From JACJYM01 sp965230495 (GTDB lineage: Bacteria; Bacteroidota; Bacteroidia; Chitinophagales; Saprospiraceae), in the NCBI GenBank assembly GCA_965230495.1, contig OZ246004.1, positions 558,001 through 622,000 of the forward strand: a stretch of DNA of 64,000 bases, read 5' to 3'. The translations under genes were made by a program, and so were the position numbers. A model generated the notes under the pieces. The model had not been told where the DNA came from, searched no databases, and saw nothing but the letters and a program-made list of their open reading frames with translations. Of the stretch, positions 34,850-44,163 are shown one piece after another (position 1 is the stretch's first letter; every line of letters begins with the position of its first letter).

Positions 34850-36988
34850 ATGGGAAATATTATTCCTACAACTGTATCTTTTAACCTTCCAAATGAAAAA
34901 GAGGTAACTATCGAAACTGGTAAATTGGCGACTCAAGCTCATGGCTCTGTAGTGTTAAGAGTTGATGATACTATGCTTTTGGCAACAGTCGTTTCAAACC
35001 CTGAAGCAAAAGAGGGGCAAAGCTTTTTTCCATTGTCTGTAGATTATCAAGAGAAATTTGCTGCCGCTGGAAGAATTCCAGGAAATTTCTTCAAAAGAGA
35101 AGCTAGATTGTCCGATTATGAGGTTTTAATCTGCAGACTTGTGGATAGAGCTGTTAGACCTTTATTTCCGGATGGTTATATGAATGAGACCCAGATTATG
35201 ATTAATTTGATTTCTGGGGACAGTAATAATATGCCTGATTGCTATGCTGCATTAGCTGCTTCGGCAGCACTTTCGGTATCTAATATTCCATGGGATGGAC
35301 CAATATCTGAAGTAAGAGTTGCAAAAGTAAATGGAGAATATGTGGTCAACCCTTTAAGAGATCAGATGTCGGAAGCAACATTGGATATCATAGTTGCAGC
35401 TACACTTGAGAATGTGATGATGGTAGAAGGAGAGGCTCTGGAATGTCAAGAAAATGAGCTAATTGAGGCCATCAAAGTGGGGCATGAGGCTATCAAAGTG
35501 CAATGTCAGGCTCAATTAGATCTTGCCCAAAAAGTTGGAGAGTCGGCAACTGTAAAGAGGGAAAGAGAAGAGGTAGAGATAAATGAGAATCTTTATAACA
35601 TTGTGTCTGAGCAAACGATCGATAAAATAAAAGAAGTAGCTAAAAGTGCATTAGATAAAGTATCTAGAAAAAATGCATTTAAAGAAATCAAAGAGACACT
35701 TAAAAATTATGTACTCGAAGGGATGGGAGAAGAGTACCTAGAAGAATACGGAGGCGAATTATCAGAGTATTTCGATAAAATAAAGAAAAAAACTATAAGG
35801 GATGTTGTCCTTAATGAATCGATAAGATTGGATGGAAGGAAATTTGACGAGGTAAGACCAATATGGTGTGAGGTTAACTATTTGCCGGCTGCTCATGGAT
35901 CAGCTATATTCAATAGAGGCGAAACACAAAGTTTAACTTCACTTACATTAGGCTCTAAGTTGGATACTCAGATGATCGACAATGCTTTAGAGAATTATAA
36001 CGATAAGTTTATTTTACATTATAACTTTCCTGCCTTATCAGTAGGTGAGATCAAACCGATGAGAGGGCCAGGTAGGAGAGAAGTAGGACATGCAAATCTG
36101 GCAAAGAGGTCACTGAAAAATATGTTGCCTGAAAAAAATCCGTATACGATTCGATTGGTTTCGGATATCTTGGAGTCTAATGGTAGTTCGTCTATGGCAA
36201 CTGTTTGTGCAGGTTCTCTTGCCTTGATGGATGCAGGTATACAGATTAAGAAGCCTGTGTCAGGTATCGCTATGGGTATGATTGCTGAAGATGGAAAGGT
36301 AGCTATTCTTTCTGATATATTAGGAGACGAAGACGCACTTGGAGATATGGATTTTAAAGTGACAGGAACTCAGGATGGTATTTGTGCTTGTCAAATGGAT
36401 ATAAAAATTGATGGTCTCCCTTATGAGCAATTAGAAAAGGCGTTAATGCAAGCGAAAGAGGGTAGATTACATATACTTGGTGAAATGAATAAGACCATTA
36501 ATCAACCAAGTGATGATCTCAAGCCTCATGCACCTAGAATGGTTGAGGTTAGAATAGATAAGAGCTTTATAGGTGCCGTAATTGGACCTGGAGGTAAAAT
36601 TATTCAAGACCTTCAAGAGAGAACAGGAACCGTTATCACAATTGAAGAAGTAGGGAATGAGGGAGTAGTTGCTATATCTAGTTCGGACAAAGCGGGTATT
36701 GATCAGGCTCTAAAAGAAATTAATAGAATAGCTTTTACACCAACGATAGGTGAGCAATATGATGCAGTAGTAGAGCAAGTGATGCCCTATGGTACATTTG
36801 TGAAATTCAAGGGTAAGAGTGGATTGGTGCATGTTAGTGAATTGTCACATTCTCGAATTCAAAATGTAGCTGATCACTTTAAAGAAGGAGACGCCATTAA
36901 AGTAAAATATATTGGTGACGATAAAAAGACAGGCAAGATGAGGTTGTCAAGAAAAGCCTTGATGCCAAAGCCTGAAAAGAAAGATTAG
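34850..36988 (+). CDS. pnp: Polyribonucleotide nucleotidyltransferase
   Basis: 712 residues, full length. Two RNase PH domains (about 8-215 and 315-545) joined by a helical domain; core phosphate site GRREVGHANLAKRSL and active-site NGSSSMATVCAGSLALMDAG; KH domain about 555-615 (IGAVIGPGGKIIQDLQERTG) and S1 domain about 625-695 (YDAVVEQVMPYGTFVKFKGK). Degrades RNA 3' to 5' with phosphate. Trimeric exosome-like enzyme. Ends with a strong terminator. Confidence 0.98.
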   Translation: MGNIIPTTVSFNLPNEKEVTIETGKLATQAHGSVVLRVDDTMLLATVVSNPEAKEGQSFFPLSVDYQEKFAAAGRIPGNFFKREARLSDYEVLICRLVDRAVRPLFPDGYMNETQIMINLISGDSNNMPDCYAALAASAALSVSNIPWDGPISEVRVAKVNGEYVVNPLRDQMSEATLDIIVAATLENVMMVEGEALECQENELIEAIKVGHEAIKVQCQAQLDLAQKVGESATVKREREEVEINENLYNIVSEQTIDKIKEVAKSALDKVSRKNAFKEIKETLKNYVLEGMGEEYLEEYGGELSEYFDKIKKKTIRDVVLNESIRLDGRKFDEVRPIWCEVNYLPAAHGSAIFNRGETQSLTSLTLGSKLDTQMIDNALENYNDKFILHYNFPALSVGEIKPMRGPGRREVGHANLAKRSLKNMLPEKNPYTIRLVSDILESNGSSSMATVCAGSLALMDAGIQIKKPVSGIAMGMIAEDGKVAILSDILGDEDALGDMDFKVTGTQDGICACQMDIKIDGLPYEQLEKALMQAKEGRLHILGEMNKTINQPSDDLKPHAPRMVEVRIDKSFIGAVIGPGGKIIQDLQERTGTVITIEEVGNEGVVAISSSDKAGIDQALKEINRIAFTPTIGEQYDAVVEQVMPYGTFVKFKGKSGLVHVSELSHSRIQNVADHFKEGDAIKVKYIGDDKKTGKMRLSRKALMPKPEKKD

Positions 36989-37006
36989 AGATAAATATTA
37001 ATAATA

Positions 37007-37042
37007 GAAAAAGCCCATGCAAGTTAATGTGTGGGCTTTTTT
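37007..37042 (+). terminator. Terminator after pnp
   Basis: Stem AAAAAGCCCA paired with TGGGCTTTTTTT around the loop at 37019-37030; a T-run of seven follows. Strong intrinsic terminator. Confidence 0.85.
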
Positions 37043-37155
37043 TGTGTGTAGAATCACGACAAAACATAATTTAAAGTGAAGTTAGTTAAACTTGATTGGC
37101 AAAGGTTTGAACTTTTTGTATCTGTCAAACGTAAATATTATAAATCCTTTTGAAT

Positions 37156-38019
37156 ATGCGTCAACTCAAGATTACGAAACAGATTACTAAAAGGGATAGT
37201 GTATCGTTGGACAAATATCTTGGAGATATTAGTAAAATTGATATTCTAACCGCAGAACAGGAGGCTGAGTTGGCTAAAAGAATACGAAGTGGCGACGAAG
37301 CAGCACTTGCGGAATTAACTCAAGCCAACCTAAGATTTGTAGTTTCTGTAGCTAAGCAATACCAGAATCAGGGATTGTCTTTAAGTGACTTGATTAATGA
37401 AGGCAATGTGGGGCTGATGAAAGCGGCAAGAAGATTTGATGAAACCAAGGGCTTTAAGTTTATTTCCTATGCTGTTTGGTGGATTAGGCAAAGTATTCTT
37501 CAAGCCATTGTTGAATATTCTAGGATGGTAAGGCTTCCATTCAATAAATTGAATTCTTATAAAAAAGTGAATGAGGCTTTTGTTTCTTTCATGCAAGAGT
37601 TTGAGAGAGAACCCACATTGGAAGAATTGTCTGAAATACTTGACATGAAACCTCAAGACATTTCCAATATGCTCAGAGGAGGAGCTAGACATCTTTCTGT
37701 AGATGCACCAGTAGGGAACGAGGAAGGATCAGTTTCTATGGTAGACTTAATGACAGATGATGACCTTGAGGGACCTGACTTTAATTTAATCGAGGAATCT
37801 CTAAAAAATGAGCTAACATTGGGAATGCAAATGCTGTCACCTAGAGAAAAGCAAATATTAAACAGCTATTACGGACTCAATGGATATAAAGCAACGAATC
37901 TAGAGGACATAGGAGATATGTATGGCCTAACGAGAGAAAGGGTAAGACAAATTAGAGATAGAGCACTTAGAAGATTGAGAAAAAGTGTGAATAGAACCCA
38001 ACTTAAAAGTTATCTATAG
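37156..38019 (+). CDS. rpoD: Primary RNA polymerase sigma factor, RpoD/RpoS type
   Basis: 287 residues from ATG 37156 (a TTG lies 6 bases upstream). Compact group-1 sigma of Bacteroidota, lacking region 1.1: region 1.2 DSVSLDKYLGDISKIDILTA (near 14-33), 2.1-2.4 with NLRFVVSVAKQYQNQGLSLSD, then WWIRQSILQAI, region 3 and region 4 with LTRERVRQIRDRALRRLRKS. In this phylum it recognises TTTG/TAnnTTTG rather than the E. coli boxes, agreeing with the promoters listed here. Monocistronic. Confidence 0.96.
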   Translation: MRQLKITKQITKRDSVSLDKYLGDISKIDILTAEQEAELAKRIRSGDEAALAELTQANLRFVVSVAKQYQNQGLSLSDLINEGNVGLMKAARRFDETKGFKFISYAVWWIRQSILQAIVEYSRMVRLPFNKLNSYKKVNEAFVSFMQEFEREPTLEELSEILDMKPQDISNMLRGGARHLSVDAPVGNEEGSVSMVDLMTDDDLEGPDFNLIEESLKNELTLGMQMLSPREKQILNSYYGLNGYKATNLEDIGDMYGLTRERVRQIRDRALRRLRKSVNRTQLKSYL

Positions 38020-38027
38020 AAAGGAGA

Positions 38028-38390
38028 TTAGCCCCCTGATTTTTTAATATCAGTAAAACCTTTTTTACGAAGTAAAGAGATTAATTTGTCCCTATGGTTT
38101 CCTTGTATAATTATTTCTCCATTTTTAACAGATCCACCTACACCACAATGCGTTTTCATTTCCTTAGCATAGTCTTTTAAATCTTCGCTTTTAATCTTTA
38201 AACCACGAACTATCGATACTTCCTTTCCACCCCTTCCTTTTTTTTCAATATGAATTCTGATAGGCATTGAAAGATCATAATAGACTTTTTCTTTAGGCTC
38301 TTCGGGTGCATTTTCAGGATTCCCTAATGATTTAAAATCCTCCCAACTTAATTTCAATTCTTTTTTCTTCATTAAGAATCTCTTTTCCAA
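38028..38390 (-). CDS. SUI1/eIF1-like translation initiation factor (YciH family)
   Basis: 120 residues. The C-terminal 80 residues hold the SUI1 fold: RIHIEKKGRGGKEVSIVRGL (47-66), HCGVGGSVKNGEIIIQGNHR and KLISLLRKKGFTDIKKSG. The N-terminal 40 residues are lysine-rich and probably unstructured. Family members aid start-codon fidelity. It overlaps the next gene (38372) by 19 bases and its stop is 8 bases from that of convergent rpoD. Confidence 0.93.
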   Translation of the reverse strand: MEKRFLMKKKELKLSWEDFKSLGNPENAPEEPKEKVYYDLSMPIRIHIEKKGRGGKEVSIVRGLKIKSEDLKDYAKEMKTHCGVGGSVKNGEIIIQGNHRDKLISLLRKKGFTDIKKSGG

Positions 38391-39460
38391 TTAAAATTTA
38401 ACATTCTCAATACCAACATGCCTAAGTCTTGGCTACCATAGGCAGAATTAGAAAGTACAATCACCCCAGTTTTAGTTTCTCGCATGAAAGCCATAAATGC
38501 AGAATGTCCGGAGGTGCGTCCGGTATGAGTAATTATTTTTTTACCACCTACTTCAAGTAAATGCCATCCATTGCTAATATAAAGTCGGTCATTAAAGCTA
38601 ATATTCATTTCATCGAAATTGTCAAATAGAACTGAATCTAATGGTGAGTTTGAAAAGCCCATATTAGCTCTAAGAAATTTGACTAAGTCACCACCACATG
38701 TTTTTAATGCTTCAGACCCTTTAAAGCTTGAAAATTCCCATGGTTTACATTCGTTAAGAGAGCGGTCGTAGCCCTTAGAAATTACGTCGTTCTTTTGTTC
38801 TTTGAAGTCAATGAAGCTTCTAGCCATATCTAGGGGTAAAAAAATGTATTTATCCAATACATCTCCAAAGTTAAGACCAGTAACCCTTTCTATGATGATC
38901 TCTAAAAGAGCGTAATTAACGTGAGAATAGACAAAAAACTCTTCTTGATCGGGAATAAATTCCTTATAAAACTTCAATAAATAATCTCTTTTATAATACT
39001 TATATGGACTTTTGGAATCACCTTCATATTTTCCAAAATAGTGCGGTCGCTTTGGTAATTGAGAATTATGATTGAGAAGATCTTTGATTGAAAGATGGGC
39101 AAGTCTAGGATTCGTAAATTCTTCTTCTAAAAAGGTATTTACTTTATCTTCTTTTGATAGTAGTCCTTTGTATTCAAGAACGTCTATGATGGAGGATGTG
39201 AAAACTTTTGTTACGCTTCCAACTTCAAAGATATCATTGGAAGAAATGTTTTTTTCAACATTTGGTTCCGTACTTCCCAAAGAAATATGCCAAGTGGAAT
39301 CACCATCGATTACTGATACCAGAATTCCAGGCGTCTTATCAAATTCAATTTGAGTGTCATATTTAATAATTTGCTCAATCTGTGTCTTTAGTTCAGATTC
39401 CTGAGAATTAAGCCAAGAACAGAATAAAAGGAGAACAGTAATATGGAAAATTGATTTCAT
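38372..39460 (-). CDS. Serine hydrolase, beta-lactamase/D-alanyl carboxypeptidase family
   Basis: 362 residues. Signal peptide to about 20. SxxK motif SVTK in EVGSVTKVFTS (about 98-103); YSHVNYALL (near 177) replaces the class C YxN motif; HTGRTSGHSAF (near 313-324) is the third motif (HTG). Related to class C beta-lactamases and esterases with peptidase-like fold; real substrate unknown. Overlaps purE by 4 bases. Confidence 0.9.
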   Translation of the reverse strand: MKSIFHITVLLLFCSWLNSQESELKTQIEQIIKYDTQIEFDKTPGILVSVIDGDSTWHISLGSTEPNVEKNISSNDIFEVGSVTKVFTSSIIDVLEYKGLLSKEDKVNTFLEEEFTNPRLAHLSIKDLLNHNSQLPKRPHYFGKYEGDSKSPYKYYKRDYLLKFYKEFIPDQEEFFVYSHVNYALLEIIIERVTGLNFGDVLDKYIFLPLDMARSFIDFKEQKNDVISKGYDRSLNECKPWEFSSFKGSEALKTCGGDLVKFLRANMGFSNSPLDSVLFDNFDEMNISFNDRLYISNGWHLLEVGGKKIITHTGRTSGHSAFMAFMRETKTGVIVLSNSAYGSQDLGMLVLRMLNFNWKRDS

Positions 39461-39942
39461 TGTTTGTTTTCAACCCTTCTTGCTTTTTCCAGAACAATAT
39501 TTTCCATGTTTTTCTGAAATTCAATTACTTTATTCAGAAGAGGTGCATTTGAACTTCCTAGTATTTTGGCGGCAAGTATTCCTGCATTTTTAGCACCATT
39601 CAAAGCTACAGTAGCCACTGGAATACCATTTGGCATTTGAAGAATGGAAAGTACAGAATCCCAACCATCAATACTATTAGAAGATTTAATGGGTACGCCT
39701 ATGACAGGAAGAGGTGATAAAGAAGCTACCATACCAGGTAAATGAGCAGCTCCACCTGCACCAGCAATAATTACTTTTAAGCCTCTTTGATGTGCTTTTG
39801 AAGCATAATCAAACATTCTTTTTGGAGTACGGTGAGCAGAAACCACGGTCATTTCATAAGGGATGCTAAATTCGGTGAGAATATCTGCCGCTTGTTGCAT
39901 TACGGGGAGATCTGAATCAGACCCCATTATTATTCCTATCAT
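39457..39942 (-). CDS. purE: N5-CAIR mutase, PurE class I
   Basis: 161 residues. GIIMGSDSDLPVMQQAADIL (3-22), VSAHRTPKRM with catalytic His37, and IAGAGGAAHLPGMVASLSPL (58-77) mark the class I enzyme. It isomerises N5-CAIR to CAIR in purine synthesis. Overlaps the start of the serine hydrolase and purK by 4 bases each, so it is translationally coupled to purK. Confidence 0.96.
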   Translation of the reverse strand: MIGIIMGSDSDLPVMQQAADILTEFSIPYEMTVVSAHRTPKRMFDYASKAHQRGLKVIIAGAGGAAHLPGMVASLSPLPVIGVPIKSSNSIDGWDSVLSILQMPNGIPVATVALNGAKNAGILAAKILGSSNAPLLNKVIEFQKNMENIVLEKARRVENKQ

Positions 39943-41090
39943 GCTTTTACAATTAAATTATCCTTAATAAAACGAAGCTTTTGAGTAATCAGTTGCATGT
40001 CTTTGTCACAAATGGTAATATGCCCCATTTTTCTATTCGGTTTTGTTATTTCTTTACCGTAAATATGTACATGTACACCGTTTAGACCTAAACATTCTTC
40101 GATTCCTTGATAAATTGCCTTTCCAGTATAGTTTTCATGACCAATTACATTAAGCATTGCAGCCGCACTTATTAATTGTGTGTCACCTAAAGGTAAGCCA
40201 AGAATAGCCCTTAAATGTTGTTCAAACTGTGAAGTAGGACAGGCCTCAATGGTGTGATGTCCACTATTATGTGGTCTAGGAGCTACCTCATTCACTAAAA
40301 TATTGCCATGTGTATCTAAAAATAACTCTACGGCCAATAACCCTACAATTTCTAGCTTGTTAGCTAAGTCCTCAGCGATGGTTATGGCTTCTTTTTCCTG
40401 CTTTTCAGTTATGGTACTTGGAGCGAATAAATAATCAACCAAATTGGCATTATTGAATTGCATTTCCACAACTGGGTAAGATTTAATTTCACCACTTGCA
40501 GATCTGGCGACTACTACGGATATCTCCTTATTAATACTGACATTTTCCTCAATCACACTGGTAGTATCCATTATTTTGTCTAGATCGGTATCACTATTTA
40601 TAATTTGGACACCTCGACCATCATAACCTCCTGTCGTGGCTTTTTGAACGAAAGGAAATCGTATATTACCTGCGTTTATATTTTCAAGTATTTCATCACG
40701 ATTTTTAAGTAATAAAAAGCTACTTGAGGGAATATTATTATCTAGGTAGTATTGCTTTTGCTTCCCTTTATCCTTTATGAGATCAAGAATATGAGCTTGA
40801 GGAAATACTTTGACTCCTTTCTTTTCTAAGTCTGCTAAGGCTTTCGTATTGACATTTTCTATTTCAACAGTCAGTATATCACAGCTGGAGCCAAAGAACA
40901 TAACGTCATCATATCCTTTAAAATCTCCTTCAAGAAAGTTTCTACAAACTTTTCCAGCAGGAAAATAAGGGTCCTTGTCCATGACCCGAATATTCAAACC
41001 TAGGTTATGTCCAGCTTGAATTAACATTTTACCTAATTGTCCTCCACCAAGAATACCTATCTTTGTATCTAGTATGCTCAAAACTTGCAC
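39939..41090 (-). CDS. purK: N5-CAIR synthetase, PurK
   Basis: 383 residues, ATP-grasp. N-terminal KIGILGGGQLGKMLIQAGHN (10-29), ATP-site VQKATTGGYDGRGVQII (about 147-163), and VELFLDTHGNILVNEVAPRP plus HNSGHHTIEAC near 268-280. Makes N5-CAIR from AIR, bicarbonate and ATP; substrate of purE. Own -7 box upstream. Confidence 0.96.
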   Translation of the reverse strand: MQVLSILDTKIGILGGGQLGKMLIQAGHNLGLNIRVMDKDPYFPAGKVCRNFLEGDFKGYDDVMFFGSSCDILTVEIENVNTKALADLEKKGVKVFPQAHILDLIKDKGKQKQYYLDNNIPSSSFLLLKNRDEILENINAGNIRFPFVQKATTGGYDGRGVQIINSDTDLDKIMDTTSVIEENVSINKEISVVVARSASGEIKSYPVVEMQFNNANLVDYLFAPSTITEKQEKEAITIAEDLANKLEIVGLLAVELFLDTHGNILVNEVAPRPHNSGHHTIEACPTSQFEQHLRAILGLPLGDTQLISAAAMLNVIGHENYTGKAIYQGIEECLGLNGVHVHIYGKEITKPNRKMGHITICDKDMQLITQKLRFIKDNLIVKA

Positions 41091-41121
41091 AATTTATTTT
41101 CAATAATCTTGTCAAAGTGCA

Positions 41122-41129
41122 CAAAAGTA
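41122..41129 (-). promoter_or_regulatory. -7 box TACTTTTG for purK-purE
   Basis: Minus-strand perfect TAnnTTTG, 31 bases before the purK ATG. The gap to the divergent dihydroorotase (41166) is only 75 bases, so purK and that gene share a small promoter region. Confidence 0.45.
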
Positions 41130-41165
41130 TTGATTATTATTGTATTTAAAAATTGATAATAAGTA

Positions 41166-42497
41166 ATGTCGAATATTATAATTAAAAATGGGAGAATTGT
41201 CAATGAGGGAGTAATAATAGAAGGAGATATAGCTATTAAAAATGATAGAATAGAAAAAATTGCCCCTATAATAGAAAAGGAGAATTATAAAGAGATTATA
41301 GCAGAGGGTAAATTAATCCTACCTGGAGTTGTTGATGATCAAGTACATTTTCGAGAGCCTGGATTGACTTATAAGGCGGATATTGCCTCAGAATCCTTAG
41401 CAGCTGTCTGTGGAGGAGTAACCTCTTTTATGGAAATGCCTAATGTTAAACCTGCTACGTTGACGCAAGAATTATTGGAGGCAAAATATGATGTAGCGAA
41501 TAGAACTTCATTTTGTAACTATTCATTTTTTATGGGAGCTTCAAACGATAACTTGGAGGAAGTTCTTAAAACAAATAGAGAAGAAGTCTGTGGAGTCAAG
41601 GTTTTTATGGGGTCAAGTACGGGCAATATGCTTGTAGATGAAGATGCTACGTTAGAAAACATATTTAGTAAAGTGGATATGTTGATAGCTACTCATTGTG
41701 AAGATGAAGAAACAATTAGAAGAAATAATAAATTATTCTTCGAAAAATATGGAGATAAGTTGAATGCTTCATACCATCCTGTAATTAGGAATACTGATGC
41801 TTGTTATTTGTCAAGCAGTAAAGCAGTTAGTTTGGCTAAAAAACACAACACAAGATTACATGTACTTCATATTTCGACGGCTAAGGAAATAAATTTATTC
41901 GACAATTCGTTTCCGTTACAAGAAAAGCGTATAACATCTGAGGCTTGTGTCCATCATTTAACATTTGAAGACACTGACTATACTAAAAAAGGAAATTTAA
42001 TAAAATGTAATCCGGCTATCAAAAGTAAATCTGATAGGCTTTCCATTATGGAAGCAGTTTTATCGGATAAAATCGATATTATCGCCACGGATCATGCTCC
42101 GCATACTTGGGAAGAAAAGAATAGAAGTTATTTACAGGCACCTAGTGGGCTTCCTTTGGTTCAGCATACACTTGACATAATGATGGATAAGGTTAATAAA
42201 GGAGAGATACCTTTGGAAAAAGTTATTGAAAAAATGTGTCACGCACCCGCTGTTTGCTTTAAGCTAAGAGAAAGAGGGTTTTTAAGAGAGGGATATAAAG
42301 CCGATATTGTTATTTATGATGATAGAACGCCATATACAGTAACTAAAGAGAATATAAAGTATAAGTGCGGTTGGTCTCCGTTTGAGGGACACGAGTTTTC
42401 CGGAAGTGTGTATGCTACCATTGTAAATGGCAATATTATTTATGGAGATGGAATTGTTTTTGAGGCTGGAGAGGGTGAGCGACTAATGTTTCACTAA
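41166..42497 (+). CDS. Dihydroorotase
   Basis: 443 residues of the amidohydrolase family. ILPGVVDDQVHFREPGLTYK (51-70) is the first metal-ligand segment, but the first His of HxH is Gln59 (His61 remains). Carbamylated Lys145 in VCGVKVFMGSS, His177 in ATHCEDE, His235 in LHVLHIST and Asp309 in IIATDHAPH are present. Cyclises N-carbamoyl-aspartate in pyrimidine synthesis; Bacteroidota dihydroorotases of this type often show the Gln. Divergent from purK. Confidence 0.9.
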   Translation: MSNIIIKNGRIVNEGVIIEGDIAIKNDRIEKIAPIIEKENYKEIIAEGKLILPGVVDDQVHFREPGLTYKADIASESLAAVCGGVTSFMEMPNVKPATLTQELLEAKYDVANRTSFCNYSFFMGASNDNLEEVLKTNREEVCGVKVFMGSSTGNMLVDEDATLENIFSKVDMLIATHCEDEETIRRNNKLFFEKYGDKLNASYHPVIRNTDACYLSSSKAVSLAKKHNTRLHVLHISTAKEINLFDNSFPLQEKRITSEACVHHLTFEDTDYTKKGNLIKCNPAIKSKSDRLSIMEAVLSDKIDIIATDHAPHTWEEKNRSYLQAPSGLPLVQHTLDIMMDKVNKGEIPLEKVIEKMCHAPAVCFKLRERGFLREGYKADIVIYDDRTPYTVTKENIKYKCGWSPFEGHEFSGSVYATIVNGNIIYGDGIVFEAGEGERLMFH

Positions 42498-42506
42498 AAG
42501 AAATAC

Positions 42507-42959
42507 TTAATCACAAAAAGGTATTGCGGAAATTGATTCCAACCTTTTCTTGTTTTTATTTACTTGAAAACAAAAAGTAGAAACACCATTGGTGATTATT
42601 TGATATGAGGAGTTCAGTATCAAATTATAGCCTAGTAATTGATCAAGGACTTTCTGATTTATTTTTGAAGAAAATGATTTACATTCCACTAAAATGTATG
42701 GTTTTGCATTCTTGTCATAAATAGCTAAGTCAAACCTTTTTTTAATACCATTTAAGTCAAACCCTTTCTCTACAGCGATTCTTGTTATGGGATAGTTATT
42801 ATGTATGAGGTATTGGATGAATAATTGCCTGACAAGTTCCTCTGGTTGGAGAATAATTTTTTTTCTTCTTACAGGATCCCATACCGTCTTTTTTTCATCT
42901 TCTAAATGAATAATTAGACGATCCTGATATGAAGGTAAGTTTAAGGAAATACTTTCCAT
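42507..42959 (-). CDS. HsdR N-terminal-domain-like nuclease family protein
   Basis: 150 residues. PD-(D/E)xK core: Asp77 in KRFDLAIYD and Glu92-x-Lys94 in YILVECKSFS, preceded by EELVRQLFIQYLI. Matches type I restriction HsdR N-domain (HSDR_N_2), but no HsdM, HsdS or helicase is nearby. Such single-domain proteins are widespread in Bacteroidota and may not be part of restriction. Ends 9 bases from the convergent dihydroorotase. Confidence 0.8.
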   Translation of the reverse strand: MESISLNLPSYQDRLIIHLEDEKKTVWDPVRRKKIILQPEELVRQLFIQYLIHNNYPITRIAVEKGFDLNGIKKRFDLAIYDKNAKPYILVECKSFSSKINQKVLDQLLGYNLILNSSYQIITNGVSTFCFQVNKNKKRLESISAIPFCD

Positions 42960-43108
42960 AAATAATAAATAAATACGTATAAAATTTTATTACCACACAC
43001 TCAATTATCCTTATTTAGAATATTATTTCGCAAATATAATTATTTCCATATTTAATTTCAAAAAAGTCACAATTGGTGATATTCTTATTTAGTTCGAAGA
43101 ATAAATAG

Positions 43109-43116
43109 TAACTTTG
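43109..43116 (+). promoter_or_regulatory. -7 box TAACTTTG for DUF4249 lipoprotein
   Basis: Perfect TAnnTTTG, 24 bases before the GTG start at 43141. Confidence 0.5.
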
Positions 43117-43140
43117 TAAAGTTAATCAAGTTTCTTTTCT

Positions 43141-44154
43141 GTGAAAATAAAGTACTTATTAATTGGTTTTGTTTGTTTTCTTTTCGTTTCCTGCGAGGAG
43201 GAATACGCCATTGAGGACTATGATTTTAAAGAAAGGCTTGTTATTAATAGTATGTTTTCACCAGATTCGGTTTGGAGCGTAAAGTTAAGTACATCTAGTA
43301 ATGCTTTTGATCCTTTTTCTACTATAAAGAATATTAATGATGCAGAGGTTTCCATTTTAAATGAAGATGGAGAATACATTTGTAATCTTTATAATGTTAA
43401 TGGAAAGGGAAAGTATTGCAATACTAACTTTTATCCCCTTTTTTCCAAACGATATATTATAGAGGTAGTTCATAGATCTTTCGGAAAGGTTCGGGCAGAG
43501 AGTGCAGTACCTGATCAACCGGTGGTTGAAAATATAATTTTACAAACGGAAGAACTTAATGATCAAAAGGTATTGTCATTTGATATTGTTGATGGAGGTA
43601 AGAGCGATGACATATTTGTTTGGGATATTGTTACAAAGGATGTGTTGCAAAACAGTGATAACTTTACTGTTGATAGTAAGGGCAATACGGTGAGTAGTGA
43701 TGATGTGATAAATCCATTATCTATAGTTAATCTAGTACGCGAAGAAAGCGAAATTCAAAGGAGCACGTATTTTAATTTCGAAAATTTAGGACATAGTCTT
43801 GGAGATATTGAAGTGTCTCTGCTTAGTACTTCGGATGATGCCATTACGATAAATGTAATTTCTAATAACCCGAATGTAGGAGGGAATCAAGGATCTGGAG
43901 GAAGTGGCGGTTCTGGAAATGGTGGAGAAGGAGAGGGAGAAGGTTCTGGTGAAACAAATTCTGAAACCAAAAGATACATTCGAATACTATCTGTAAGCAA
44001 GGAATTATATCGATACTTTGAAAGTGTAAGTTCTTTTGTCAATTCCACTCATACCGGCTCTTCTAGTTCAAATAGCTCTGAAATATATTCTAATGTAACG
44101 GGTGGACTGGGCATCTTCGGAGGTTACTCTACTTTATTAATTCCTATAGAGTAA
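43141..44154 (+). CDS. DUF4249 family lipoprotein
   Basis: 337 residues, GTG start. Signal MKIKYLLIGFVCFLFVSCEE with lipobox Cys18. LVINSMFSPDSVWSVKLSTS and DAEVSILNEDGEYICNLYN are typical of DUF4249, a beta-sandwich lipoprotein of Bacteroidota often beside TonB receptors; none is adjacent here. Unusual: a Gly/Ser/Glu-rich low-complexity insert, about residues 243-270 (GSGGSGGSGNGGEGEGEGSG), ahead of the final strands. Function unknown. Nine bases before the GNAT gene. Confidence 0.8.
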   Translation: MKIKYLLIGFVCFLFVSCEEEYAIEDYDFKERLVINSMFSPDSVWSVKLSTSSNAFDPFSTIKNINDAEVSILNEDGEYICNLYNVNGKGKYCNTNFYPLFSKRYIIEVVHRSFGKVRAESAVPDQPVVENIILQTEELNDQKVLSFDIVDGGKSDDIFVWDIVTKDVLQNSDNFTVDSKGNTVSSDDVINPLSIVNLVREESEIQRSTYFNFENLGHSLGDIEVSLLSTSDDAITINVISNNPNVGGNQGSGGSGGSGNGGEGEGEGSGETNSETKRYIRILSVSKELYRYFESVSSFVNSTHTGSSSSNSSEIYSNVTGGLGIFGGYSTLLIPIE

Positions 44155-44163
44155 GTAATAAAA

